Source: Streptomyces sp. cg36
GTDB lineage: Bacteria; Actinomycetota; Actinomycetes; Streptomycetales; Streptomycetaceae
Direction: 5' to 3'
Assembly: GCF_041080675.1 (NCBI RefSeq)
Contig: NZ_CP163520.1
Location: forward strand, 8,213,501 to 8,277,500
Length of the DNA: 64,000 nt
Of this stretch, positions 25,093 to 32,851 are shown one piece after another; position 1 is the first letter of the stretch, and the number at the start of each line of letters is the position of its first letter. The notes under the pieces were generated by a model. The model worked only from the letters and a program-made list of their open reading frames with translations. It was not told the origin of the DNA and did no database searches. A program made the translations under genes and the position numbers.

Positions 25093-25566
25093 ATGTCTGT
25101 GGAGAACCAACACCTCACCCACGCCCCTGCGGCATACGCCTGCATGATGGTGCGCGCGCCCGCGGCGGAGGCGTTCCGGGCGTTTGCCGATCCGACGGTC
25201 ACGACCCGGTTCTGGTACAGCAAGAGCAGCGGACCCATGGTGACGGGGGCCGAAGTGCGCTGGGAGTGGGAGACCTACGGGGCATCGGCCGACGTCCGGG
25301 TCCAGGAGGCGGAGGAGGGACGTCTGATCCGGTTCGAGTGGGGCAACTATCAGCAGCCGACCACGGTCGAGCTGAAGTTCAGCCCGCGCACGGAAGAGAC
25401 CACCTTCGTCGAGGTCACCGAGACCGGCTTCCAGGGCTCGGGGGACGACGCCGTCCGCTGGGTCAACGACACCGTCGGCGGCTTCACCACCGCTCTGTGC
25501 GCGATGAAAGCCCTGCTCGAACACGGCATCGAGCTCAATGCGGTCCCTGACCACCACCCAGCCTGA
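25093..25566 (+). CDS. SRPBCC/AHSA1-family protein (second copy)
   Basis: The product is 157 residues: ACMMVRAPAAEAFRAFADPT, FWYSKSSGPMVTGAEVRWEW, VEVTETGFQGSGDDAVRWVN and TTALCAMKALLEHGI follow the AHSA1 pattern. ATG 25093 was chosen because AGGAG at 25081-25085 gives 7-nt spacing; ATG 25087 would be only 1 nt away. It is downstream of ArsR on the same strand after 20 nt, so it belongs to the same operon. It is not closely similar to the first AHSA1 gene, so this is not a recent tandem duplication. Confidence 0.88.
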   Translation: MSVENQHLTHAPAAYACMMVRAPAAEAFRAFADPTVTTRFWYSKSSGPMVTGAEVRWEWETYGASADVRVQEAEEGRLIRFEWGNYQQPTTVELKFSPRTEETTFVEVTETGFQGSGDDAVRWVNDTVGGFTTALCAMKALLEHGIELNAVPDHHPA

Positions 25567-26391
25567 CCACGTGCTAGGAGGTGGGCGGAGGCTGTCCTTG
25601 ATGTTTGAGAACGGCCCCTGCCGCCCGGTCGGCCGGAAGATCCTGGCGCCTGTCGTCCAAACGTGGTCGGGTCGGCTGCTGTGGGCCACGATCAGCGCCT
25701 GGCGGCCATCCTCCTGCGGCGCGGACCTGATCGACCTGGAGCTCGACGGAGGCCGCTTCACACCGGTCCCCGAACATGCCCGCTCGATCTGGGAGCGGCG
25801 GCTCGCTGGACCGCCGGCCGCCGCGAACACCTGGGCCGGCATGGACGTCACCTTGGCATGAGCCGTGTCCGATCCGTTTCCCTGGCCGTCCATGTCCCTC
25901 CTCCGCTCTCGCCCCGGGCCGGGCGAGATAGCCCGCAGATGCCGGGATGTCGTGTCATGCCGATCGTGGCGACCAGGGCGGGGCGGCGGTCGTAAGGGTG
26001 GGGGTGGCCGGGGAGGTGCGCGGTCGGGTTGGACGAAGAGGTGGTTCGGGGGCTGGCAGGTTGCTCCGAGCAGGCCGCTTTTCCCCTATCGAGACCGCCG
26101 CGTGACCTTCGGCATGACTCATCTCATAGCGGGCTTGCCGAATCTTGACCCATTTATGAAAGGTGCTTTTAAATCCCACCTGTTCGCCCCGGTCCGGGGC
26201 GGGCGTGGAGCAGCCGCATCCGCCAAAGATCACGGCTGCTCCACCGTGTGGAAACCACAGGGGGAGAGTACGTCAAGCGCTCCTGCGTGCGCTTCGTGCT
26301 GCCGTCACCTCCGTCGCGACGGCCCCGGTGAGGTCATCGGAGTGACGTGAGGAACGCCTTGCCCTCTCCCTCGCATCAGGCAAGGAACAGA
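25567..26391. other. Gap without a recognised gene; contains inverted repeats
   Basis: The 825 nt contain open frames but none with a recognisable domain, and the first half could be decayed coding DNA. Around 26110-26180 the sequence becomes relatively AT-rich. This is followed by a palindrome CGCCCCGG-T-CCGGGGCG (26185-26201) and a perfect 12-bp inverted repeat, GTGGAGCAGCCG (26205-26216) with CGGCTGCTCCAC (26233-26244), loop 16 nt. The latter could be a terminator or part of a small RNA or leader. Confidence 0.5.
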
Positions 26392-26718
26392 GTGAAGAAG
26401 ATCATCACGGGCATCCTGGCGGGCGCGATCGTCCTCGGTGCCGCTCCCGTGGCCCAGGCTGTGGACCCCCGGCAGGAGCACAACATCTCGAACTGCTACT
26501 TCGACAAGAGCAAGACGGGCCAGCAGAGGGCGAAGTACTGCAAGGCACTCGAAGGCCGCCCGATGACCCAGGCGGCCAGGAACTGCCTTCTGCGGGCGGG
26601 AGTCGGCAGCGCCGCGGCACTGATCGTGGGGCGGATCAACAAGAAGGTCGCCCGTGAGATCGCCGTCAACACCGTGGGAGCGGGGGCGGCTGCCTGCCTC
26701 TCCTCCATGATCAAGTAG
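26392..26718 (+). CDS. Small secreted Cys-containing protein
   Basis: The product is 108 residues if started at GTG 26392, which follows AAGGAACA. The N-terminus KKIITGILAGAIVLGAAPVA is a signal peptide with a site near AQAVD. The mature part has four cysteines (NCYFDK, KYCKAL, RNCLLR, AACLSS) and a Gly/Ala-rich hydrophobic stretch (RAGVGSAAALIVGRINKKVA) suggesting membrane or surface insertion. An upstream GTG at 26347 would add 15 residues before the signal sequence. The family is unknown. It is followed 8 nt later by a one-helix membrane protein. Confidence 0.65.
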   Translation: MKKIITGILAGAIVLGAAPVAQAVDPRQEHNISNCYFDKSKTGQQRAKYCKALEGRPMTQAARNCLLRAGVGSAAALIVGRINKKVAREIAVNTVGAGAAACLSSMIK

Positions 26719-26726
26719 GTCGAGGT

Positions 26727-26882
26727 ATGCGCATGCTCCGCAAGGTTGCCGTTCTAGCCGTGTGGTCCGCCACGCTGGCGGTGGTCAACAAATTCTGGAT
26801 CGAACCGCTCTGGGGCGAACTCCTCTTCACCGCCGTCACAGCAGTCCTGGTGGCCTACATCCTGGGCCGACTGGACCGGTGA
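26727..26882 (+). CDS. Tiny membrane protein
   Basis: The product is 51 residues, starting MRMLRKVAVLAVWSATLAVV, then NKFWIEPLWGE, then a second hydrophobic segment LLFTAVTAVLVAYILGR. Two short transmembrane helices joined by a charged/aromatic turn are predicted by eye. GAGGT lies 1-5 nt before the ATG, which is close; ATG 26733 would have better spacing. It is 8 nt after the small secreted gene, so probably co-transcribed. No family is recognised. Confidence 0.5.
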   Translation: MRMLRKVAVLAVWSATLAVVNKFWIEPLWGELLFTAVTAVLVAYILGRLDR

Positions 26883-27293
26883 GCGGAGCGCCGAGCCCCA
26901 CCACTCGCCCTGACCGCGGAGCCTGAGAGGCAAGGCTGTAGAGGGGTGGGCGCTGCTCGTGGCGCTCGCCACCTATGGCCCCGGTGCCTCCGTGCCTTCA
27001 CGAGCGTGGTGGCTCTCACCACCCTGCCCGTGAGCCGTTCGGCGGGGCAGGTACCCGCCGGCTGGCGGGGGAGGGATCAGTCCGCTGGGCGATTTGAGGG
27101 AAGTGATCGCCTTGGCAAGCTATTGCAGGGGCGGTTCAGGGTCGGTTTCCCGATCAAGCCGCAGCCCCAAGGGGGCAGCTCCTCCTCGCTGGGCGCCAGG
27201 GGGAGCGGCGACTATCAATTTCATTGAGCTCGTGACCCGACGGTTTGACCACCGTCGTACTACGGGTTCGACTGCACAGAGAAAGGAACGCAC
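26883..27293. promoter_or_regulatory. Gap upstream of a small secreted gene
   Basis: There is no recognised gene in 411 nt. Close to the downstream gene there is CGACGGT-N6-ACCGTCG (about 27237-27256), a perfect 7-bp dyad in a locally less GC-rich segment, and AAAGGAA precedes the next ATG. A promoter for the small secreted gene is expected here. Confidence 0.4.
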
Positions 27294-27647
27294 ATGATGC
27301 GTTGGGGGAACAAGGCTGCCGCAGGAGCACTCGCCGTCGTGCTGGGGGCCGGCGGTACAGGTCTCATCGCTGCGGCTCCGGCTCAGGCGGCCGGAAAGTA
27401 CACCTGCAAGGCGTACGCCGACATGGACCGGGCGGGGCGGCCGAACGCCTACTCCGTGTGCAACGGTGGCGGCAGCAAGAACGTCTCGCAGCACCGGGTC
27501 CAGATCAAGTGTGACCAGGTCCAGGGAGCCCGGGAGCGCGTCGTGACGCTCACGCTGCACGGGGCGTGGGTCGGTCCGGGGCAGAAGTCCAAGGTGCAGT
27601 GCGGGTTCAAGAACTTCCTGCGCGGCTTCAGCGTCCAGACCAAGTAG
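27294..27647 (+). CDS. Small secreted protein
   Basis: The product is 117 residues. The signal peptide NKAAAGALAVVLGAGGTGLI has its cleavage site near AQAAG. The mature ~83 residues begin KYTCKAYADMDRAGRPNAY. They contain four Cys (YTCKAY, SVCNGG, IKCDQV, VQCGFK), likely two disulfides, and beta-strand patterns (RERVVTLTLHGAWVG). AAAGGAA lies 7-13 nt before ATG 27294; ATG 27297 is an alternative. A very strong hairpin follows 9 nt after the stop, so it forms a monocistronic unit. The family is not recognised. Confidence 0.7.
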   Translation: MMRWGNKAAAGALAVVLGAGGTGLIAAAPAQAAGKYTCKAYADMDRAGRPNAYSVCNGGGSKNVSQHRVQIKCDQVQGARERVVTLTLHGAWVGPGQKSKVQCGFKNFLRGFSVQTK

Positions 27648-27656
27648 CGGTCCAAC

Positions 27657-27703
27657 ACGGGGAGCGGCCCGGTACGCGCGATGCGTACCGGGCCGTTCCC
27701 CGT
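27657..27703 (+). terminator. Strong 21-bp terminator hairpin
   Basis: Arms at 27657-27677 and 27683-27703 pair over 21 bp with a single G-U position and a 5-nt loop (GCGAT). The stem is ACGGGGA...GGTACGC against GCGTACC...TCCCCGT. It directly follows the small secreted gene. Confidence 0.85.
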
Positions 27704-27861
27704 GGAGTGCGCGGTGTGTTGGCGGACGTCGCCCATGTGCCCCTTGGCCGCCGCGCAAAGTGGCAGGCCGGCGGCACTGGCGTAGGGCGGTAGGGCGCGC
27801 GGACGGGCTGGGGCGATCCCCGCGGCCTGCATCGTGTTCCTCCCCGACGCGGCATCGATCG

Positions 27862-28155
27862 TCAGTCGAGGCCCTCGACGATGCGGAAATCGCGCTCGAC
27901 GCTGTCAGCGAGTACGGCCAGTGCCTCCTGGTAGGCCGCACTCGTGCGTGCGGCCACCGCCTGTTCGAAGCTGTCGAACTCGATCAGGATGGTGCGCTCG
28001 GCGATTCCGGCGTCATGTGCGACGACCCGGCCGTCGCGGGAGAGCACCCGCCCGCCTGCGGCCCTGACGGCTGGACCGGCCAGTTTGTCGTAGTCGGCAA
28101 GCGTCTCAGGGTCTGTGATGGCGCGGTAGACGCTGACCCAATAGCCCTTGGCCAC
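27862..28155 (-). CDS. DUF1330-family protein
   Basis: The product is 97 residues of the dimeric ferredoxin-like alpha/beta-barrel type. MAKGYWVSVYRAITDPETLA begins the protein; YDKLAGPAVRAAGGRVLSRD and TILIEFDSFEQAVAARTSAA are the DUF1330 hallmarks. The function of the family is undefined. It lies after the PhzF-like gene on the same strand (194-nt gap), and a GGAGGTACC site precedes the ATG. Confidence 0.9.
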   Translation of the reverse strand: MAKGYWVSVYRAITDPETLADYDKLAGPAVRAAGGRVLSRDGRVVAHDAGIAERTILIEFDSFEQAVAARTSAAYQEALAVLADSVERDFRIVEGLD

Positions 28156-28348
28156 GGTACCTCCGGTGTTTGGAATGGATGATCGGAAGCTTGCTCAGAT
28201 GTATGGCCGACGCGCTGTGGGTCAGCGAGCCGACGGGGTCGGCGTTGAAGCTGTGGCTCCGCCCGCAGGTACCGCCTGAACCTGCCGGCCTCTCGCCGCA
28301 GCAGTTGGACCTGCTGCAACCGGCACCCTCGCGTTGGACGCGCGCGCC

Positions 28349-29203
28349 TCATCGCATGACGGCGCGCACGATTGCTGCCTGGCCGCCGACTTGGATCCGG
28401 GGTCCCGTACGGTCGCGGTGCACGGTCGCCGTGATGGTGGACGGGCTGCCGAGGTGGTCACCCATGTCGACAGCGAGATGGTGTGTGCCGAATCCGGCAA
28501 CATGCGCTGCCAGGCAGGCCGTGCTGTTGGCGTTGGCGATGTCTTCGGGGACGCCGATCGACGGGGCGAACATCCGGGCTCCTGCTCGGCCGTGCCGGTC
28601 TGGGGGCGAGTAGGCGTAGCAGCCCAGCAGGCCGTTACGGTCACAGGCTGCGCGCAACAGGGCAAAGTCCGGGGCGAGTTCGGCCAGTGCGGCGCGGGAC
28701 CGTACGGGCAGGAGGAGCCTCGGCCGCCCGTTCGACGCCACGCAGGCGTCGCCCGTGATCGCGTCCTCCGTCAGTCCGAGGCCCCCTGCGACTGCCCTCA
28801 GTTCGGTTCCACCAGTGTTACGCAGGCTGACCGGACCCGGATCGAACGATGCCATCAGGCCGACGCCGTTCCGGTTTGCCCGGCCGTCGAAGCTGCGGTG
28901 GGCCGTATGCAGGACGGCGCGGTAGTCGTCGTCGCCTTCCCGTTCGGCGAGTATGGCAAGGGCGGCGACGGTGCCGTGACCGCAGGCGGGCAGCTCACCC
29001 TGGGCGGTGAAGAATCGCAGGGTGTAAGAGGGGCGACCACGCTCGACTCCGGCCGGGCAGAGGAAGACGGCGTGCGATGTCCCCCACTCCGCGGGAAATC
29101 GGCACCGCTCCTCGTCGGTGAACGGCCCATCGTCCAGAACGGCGGTCGGGCTGCCACCCGCGCCGTCGCGCTGACAAGCGAGGGCGACTGCTACCTCGGA
29201 CAT
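28349..29203 (-). CDS. PhzF-family isomerase-like protein
   Basis: The product is 284 residues with the two-fold PhzF architecture. TLRFFTAQGELPACGHGTVA is the conserved first-half loop. The second half has GDACVASNGRPRLLLPVRSR, ARMFAPSIGVPEDIANANST and LAAHVAGFG. PhzF enzymes isomerise or epimerise small acids. The family's catalytic Glu normally sits in a SET-x-F motif; here the aligned segment is WGTSHAVFL, with His in its place, so chemistry may be altered. ATG 29203 overlaps the nadC stop by 13 nt, implying coupling to the NadC homologue. Confidence 0.82.
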   Translation of the reverse strand: MSEVAVALACQRDGAGGSPTAVLDDGPFTDEERCRFPAEWGTSHAVFLCPAGVERGRPSYTLRFFTAQGELPACGHGTVAALAILAEREGDDDYRAVLHTAHRSFDGRANRNGVGLMASFDPGPVSLRNTGGTELRAVAGGLGLTEDAITGDACVASNGRPRLLLPVRSRAALAELAPDFALLRAACDRNGLLGCYAYSPPDRHGRAGARMFAPSIGVPEDIANANSTACLAAHVAGFGTHHLAVDMGDHLGSPSTITATVHRDRTGPRIQVGGQAAIVRAVMR

Positions 29204-30084
29204 GGCGCCGGGCCGGTGGTCAGCAGCATGGTCAGGTCCAGTGCGGGCGCGCTGTGCGTCAACGCCCCGACCGAGATCAGGTCGACGCCCGTTTCGGCGA
29301 TGGCGATAACGGTGTCCAGCCGGATGGTGCCCGAAGCTTCCAGCAGGATCTGGGAGGCGTCGTCCCCCGCGTCCCGGATCTTCACGACCTGCTTGATGTC
29401 GGCCATCGGCATGTTGTCGAGCATGATCCAGCGGGCTCCGGCGTCGAGAGCTTCGACGGCCTGGGCGACGGTCTGTACCTCGACATCGCATTCCACGGTC
29501 TGCCCGGTGCGTGCCATCCCGCGCCTGACGGCCTCGATCGCGGCGGTCACCCCGCCCGCCGCGGCGATGTGGTTGTCCTTGAGCAGGACCATCGCCGCGA
29601 GGTCGAGGCGAAGGTTGTGGCCGCCGCCTGCGGTGACCGCGTACTTGTCCAGGGCGCGCAGGCCCGGCGCCGTCTTGCGCGTGTCCAGGATGCGCGCCTT
29701 GGTCCCTGCCACGGCTTGGACGTAGCGGTCGGTCAGGGTCGCGATGCCGCACATGCGCTGCAGGAAGTTCAGCGCCGTACGCTCCCCGGTGATCAGGCTG
29801 CGCGCCGAACCGGACAGGTGCACCAGAACCTGACTGTCGGCCAGGCGGGTGCCGTCGGCGACGGCCGGCTCGACCTTGACCTCGGGGTCGACCTGCGCGA
29901 AGACCTCAGCGACCAGGGGGAGGCCGGCGGCGATGCCGCTTTGCCGGGTGCGGATCTCGGCCGTGGCCACCAGGTCCTCGGGGACGCTCCACATGGTGGT
30001 GATGTCCCGCCCTGACGCGTCCTCGGCCAGGGCGGTAGCGGCGGCGGCCCGTGCTGCGGCCGAGGGAAACTCGGTCGTGGTCAT
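29191..30084 (-). CDS. nadC: Nicotinate-nucleotide pyrophosphorylase (carboxylating), QPRTase
   Basis: The product is 297 residues. It converts quinolinate plus PRPP to nicotinate mononucleotide with CO2 release. Key regions: LITGERTALNFLQRMCGIAT, RILDTRKTAPGLRALDKYAV, GGGHNLRLDLAAMVLLKDNH and the C-terminal barrel strands (CDVEVQTVAQAVEALDAG, IMLDNM, LEASGTI, ISVGALTHSAPALDLTM). ATG 30084 has GGAG upstream. NadA and NadB are not nearby, so this could be an extra copy or an unlinked NAD gene. Coupling to a PhzF-like gene and an opposed HxlR regulator is unusual for housekeeping nadC. Confidence 0.92.
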   Translation of the reverse strand: MTTTEFPSAAARAAAATALAEDASGRDITTMWSVPEDLVATAEIRTRQSGIAAGLPLVAEVFAQVDPEVKVEPAVADGTRLADSQVLVHLSGSARSLITGERTALNFLQRMCGIATLTDRYVQAVAGTKARILDTRKTAPGLRALDKYAVTAGGGHNLRLDLAAMVLLKDNHIAAAGGVTAAIEAVRRGMARTGQTVECDVEVQTVAQAVEALDAGARWIMLDNMPMADIKQVVKIRDAGDDASQILLEASGTIRLDTVIAIAETGVDLISVGALTHSAPALDLTMLLTTGPAPCPR

Positions 30085-30470
30085 CTGGTCTCCATGTCTG
30101 AGCTGATCTGGGCTTGGTGGCGGCAACTGCCGACGGGGCAGCACCGAAGGTCCGCTGGGCCGGTCCACAGGGCTCGGCGGACGCCGTACTCGGTCTCCCG
30201 CACGCTGGTCATCCGTCCCACCACCATGCACAGATGCCAGGTGAGTCGTTCGTGTGACTCGGTGGCGGCGTCGGACCCGAGGCGCCATGTGCATGTACTG
30301 GCCCGCCCGGCCGGTCTTGGCCTGGGCGACACGGGCATTGAGGAACGCCTGTCACCGAGGCCGTTGGGGCAGATGCCACGACACTCTCCTATGTTTCGAT
30401 TTCCGAAGCGGTCGCTGATGCTAGCGTGTCGGTATTCGAAGCATCAACCCCGGAGGCAGGGCATCCCCAC
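30085..30470. promoter_or_regulatory. Divergent promoter region between nadC and HxlR
   Basis: There is no recognised gene in 386 nt. The last 80 nt, next to the HxlR start, are less GC-rich and carry two related motifs, TTTCGATTTCCGAAGC (about 30394-30409) and GGTATTCGAAGC (about 30431-30442). These could be binding sites for the HxlR protein. Confidence 0.4.
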
Positions 30471-30893
30471 ATGGCAACACCCAGACCTGGCAGTCCTGTT
30501 CGCGGCTCGACCACCGGCCGCCCCCTCATGGCCGCACTCGATCTGTTCGGGCGACGGTGGAGTCTGCGCATCCTGTGGGAGCTTCACGAAGGGCCGCTCG
30601 GATTCCGCCCCTTGCAGAAGCGGTGCGACGACATGTCCTCCAGCGTGATGCGGCAGCGCCTGACCGAACTCCTGGAGGCGCGTGTGATTCACCAACTGCC
30701 GGACAGCCGCTACGAACTCACCCCGCTGGGACAGGAGGCGCGCGACGCCCTCAACCCCCTCGCCCAGTGGGCGGGACGCTGGGCAGCCACGATCGATCCA
30801 CAAGGCGCGGACCACATCGACGACCAGCCCGCCCGCGTCTCACGCCCGGACACCGTGGACGACGGGGCGCAGGAGAGAGGCTCCGCGGACTGA
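30471..30893 (+). CDS. HxlR-family transcriptional regulator
   Basis: The product is 140 residues if started at ATG 30471 (MATPRPGSPVRG); a GTG at 30426 is the alternative and overlaps the presumed operator. The winged helix is clear: LDLFGRRWSLRILWELHEGP, RCDDMSSSVMRQRLTELLEA and RYELTPLGQEARDALNPL. The tail is acidic. The Cys is in the LQKRCDDM segment. It is opposite the nadC-PhzF pair and likely controls it. Confidence 0.87.
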   Translation: MATPRPGSPVRGSTTGRPLMAALDLFGRRWSLRILWELHEGPLGFRPLQKRCDDMSSSVMRQRLTELLEARVIHQLPDSRYELTPLGQEARDALNPLAQWAGRWAATIDPQGADHIDDQPARVSRPDTVDDGAQERGSAD

Positions 30894-31464
30894 CGCCCCG
30901 CCTGGGATCGGAGGCGGGACGGGACCGCCGGGTCGCGAGATCGGCGTGGCTCGGGCGTGGGCCGGGGGACAGGCGTGAATCCATCACCCATCCTCGTGAA
31001 GGCAACCGCCAGGACAGCGCCGAAGATCGGGCGGACTTCATGCGCTGCGCACGACTTCGCGAACCGAACGGCCCCGGGGTGAACGGATACTCGTCTTCGC
31101 GAGCACTATCACCGGTCGGCCGAGGTACGTGTAGTCGACCAGGGCCTTCGTGATGCTGACGCGGCGAAGGGCCAAATCTTCGCGCCCTTCCCACGGTGCG
31201 GAGATGTCTTGCGTGGTGCTGGAGTCGGCCTCGGGCTGGCCGTCGCGCGGGGCTTCGCCGAGGTGATCGGAGGCAGAAGGTCTGCGCCCGCTTTCGCCGC
31301 CATGTTCCCAACGGAGACGGTGCGGTCCCAAGGCGGCTTGCTGTTCCGGGGGTTTGTAACGCACCGCAGGAGCCGCCGTGCGCTGGGATCCCTGAGTGGA
31401 TACTGGAGCCTTGGGCGGGTCCGGATGGCGCCCGTGCCGGACGTCCGTGGCGGGTGCGGTGTCG
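30894..31464. pseudogene. Gap with a probable sensor-kinase fragment at about 31200-31290
   Basis: On the plus strand at about 31209-31278 the translation reads RGAGVGLGLAVARGFAEVIG. This matches the G2 box region of a KdpD-type histidine kinase ATPase domain. Nothing before it (N/G1 boxes) or after it (response regulator) is recognisable, so it would be a small relic. The rest of the 571 nt shows no supported gene. Confidence 0.35.
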
Positions 31465-31836
31465 CTAGGCGGCAGCGTCGCGGGACACCTGGCGCGCCCA
31501 CAGCACCAGGGGAATCTGGAGCGGCACCCGCGCCTGAGCGGCACGCTTCAACGGCGTGGGCTTGTCACGCCAGTCGAGGGCCATCTGCGCGTTGGCGGGT
31601 ACGACCGCGACGAAGAACGCGGCGGCCGCGGAGGCTGTACGTGCCCGAGTGCGCGGCAGAGCGATGCCGGCGGCGAGGGCAAGCTCCATCGCGCCGCTGG
31701 CGTAGGTCCAGGCGCGTGCTGATCCTGGCAGGACGCGCGGCACGATCGCGTCGAACGGCTTGGGCAGCAGCAAGTGGGCTGCCCCCGCCCCGGCGAGCAG
31801 TCCGGCGAGGAGGTGCGGGGAACGGGCGCGGGGCAT
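31465..31836 (-). CDS. DoxX-like small membrane protein
   Basis: The product is 123 residues with four hydrophobic stretches: LLAGLLAGAGAAHLLLPKPF, TYASGAMELALAAGIALP, TASAAAAFFVAVVPANAQMA and VPLQIPLVLWARQVS. The ALDWRDKPTPLKRAAQ loop, resembling DoxX/SURF4-type proteins, is typical of the DoxX-like group. AGGGAGG precedes ATG 31836. A perfect TetR-style palindrome lies 40-59 nt upstream, so the gene is probably repressed by a TetR protein that is not encoded beside it. Confidence 0.85.
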   Translation of the reverse strand: MPRARSPHLLAGLLAGAGAAHLLLPKPFDAIVPRVLPGSARAWTYASGAMELALAAGIALPRTRARTASAAAAFFVAVVPANAQMALDWRDKPTPLKRAAQARVPLQIPLVLWARQVSRDAAA

Positions 31837-31875
31837 GGGGGCCTCCCTGTGATCGGGGCACGGATGGCGCGCCAT

Positions 31876-31895
31876 CTTACTTACCAGTAAGTAAG
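31876..31895. promoter_or_regulatory. TetR-type operator palindrome
   Basis: CTTACTTAC-CA-GTAAGTAAG is a perfect 9-bp dyad with 2-nt centre, a typical TetR-family operator layout. It lies upstream of the DoxX-like gene. No tetR gene is adjacent. Confidence 0.75.
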
Positions 31896-32285
31896 GGTGT
31901 CGAGAGCCGGCGAGGCGTCCACCGAGTGACCAGTCCCCGCACAGTGTCCCGGCCAGTTCTGAAGGGGCTGCATGGGCACCGGCGTCGAGCGCGCCCTGCA
32001 AGCCTGCTTGCCACTTGCATGACTGGGCGAGCTGCTCCTTCGGGGTTCGTTCTCCACGCCGTCGCGTGTCCTGGTCCGGGAGCGGGGCGCGATCAGCGAG
32101 GTCGGTCTCGCTCGCGGGTAGGCATGACGCGAAGCGCTGCCGGGTGCTCCTTCCGCCTGGTCAGCGAGAGCCGTCCCGTGCGGAGCGCACGGCCGCGCCG
32201 GATACGTGGTGGCGGCGGGCGAAGCTCCTTTGGGTGCAGTTCGCTCGGGGGCGGCGAGCGGCTCGGCGACGGAGGGTCTTCGTGC
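31896..32285. other. Gap with no recognised gene
   Basis: The 390 nt between the DoxX promoter and the Lrp gene contain open frames in several phases, but none with a ribosome-binding site plus a recognisable protein. If a tetR gene once matched the operator at 31876-31895, it would be expected here, and no HTH remnant was seen. Confidence 0.4.
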
Positions 32286-32756
32286 CTACCCGACGGTGTC
32301 CACCCGAGGCACCCCTGGCCCCCGCAGCGGGAGCGTGCGGCTGAGGACGAGGTTGGTGGTGGTGCTCCCGAACTCGGCCAGCTCGTCGACGATCTCCTCC
32401 AGGTGGGCCATCGACGTGGCCGCCACCTTCATGACGTAGCAGTCGTCTCCGGTGGTGCGCAGGCACTCCATGATCTCCGGGCGCTCCTCCAGCAGTCGGC
32501 GCAGCGGCTGGTGCCGGGTTCCCGGCCCCGGGTACTTGAGCCGGACCACCGCCATCACGGGGTAACCGGTCCGCTCCGGGTTCACCTCTGCCCGGTACCC
32601 CGTGATCACCTCGGCCTCCTCAAGGCGGCGCACCCGCTCCTTGGTCGCCGACGCGCTCAGGTTCACCCGCCGTGCCAGCTCGGTGAACGGGATCCGGCCG
32701 TCCCGCTGAACCTCTGCCAGGATCGCCCAGTCCGTCGCGTCGAGAATCACGGTCAT
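32286..32756 (-). CDS. Lrp/AsnC-family transcriptional regulator
   Basis: The product is 156 residues. The N-terminal HTH is LDATDWAILAEVQRDGRIPF with ELARRVNLSASATKERVRRL. The C-terminal RAM-type ligand/oligomerisation domain includes VMAVVRLKYPGPGTR, PEIMECLRTTGDDCYVMKVA and LEEIVDELAEFGSTTTNLVL. These proteins sense amino acids or related metabolites and often control the divergent gene, here the LLM oxidoreductase starting 95 nt away. Confidence 0.93.
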   Translation of the reverse strand: MTVILDATDWAILAEVQRDGRIPFTELARRVNLSASATKERVRRLEEAEVITGYRAEVNPERTGYPVMAVVRLKYPGPGTRHQPLRRLLEERPEIMECLRTTGDDCYVMKVAATSMAHLEEIVDELAEFGSTTTNLVLSRTLPLRGPGVPRVDTVG

Positions 32757-32851
32757 ACGCCCACTCTACCGGCGTATCCACGGCAGAACCGCCTCTGAAC
32801 AGGCGGGAATCCCTTCTGCCGACCCCTACGCCCTGCCTAGGGTTGGGCCCT

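Noticed and set aside
25538..25861. Open frame after the second AHSA1 gene
   Set aside because: No recognisable domain, no ribosome-binding site at a start, and phase conflicts; listed only as part of a gene-free gap.
30081..30338. 85-codon minus-strand open frame upstream of nadC
   Set aside because: It overlaps the nadC start region in another phase, lacks a ribosome-binding site and has no family resemblance.
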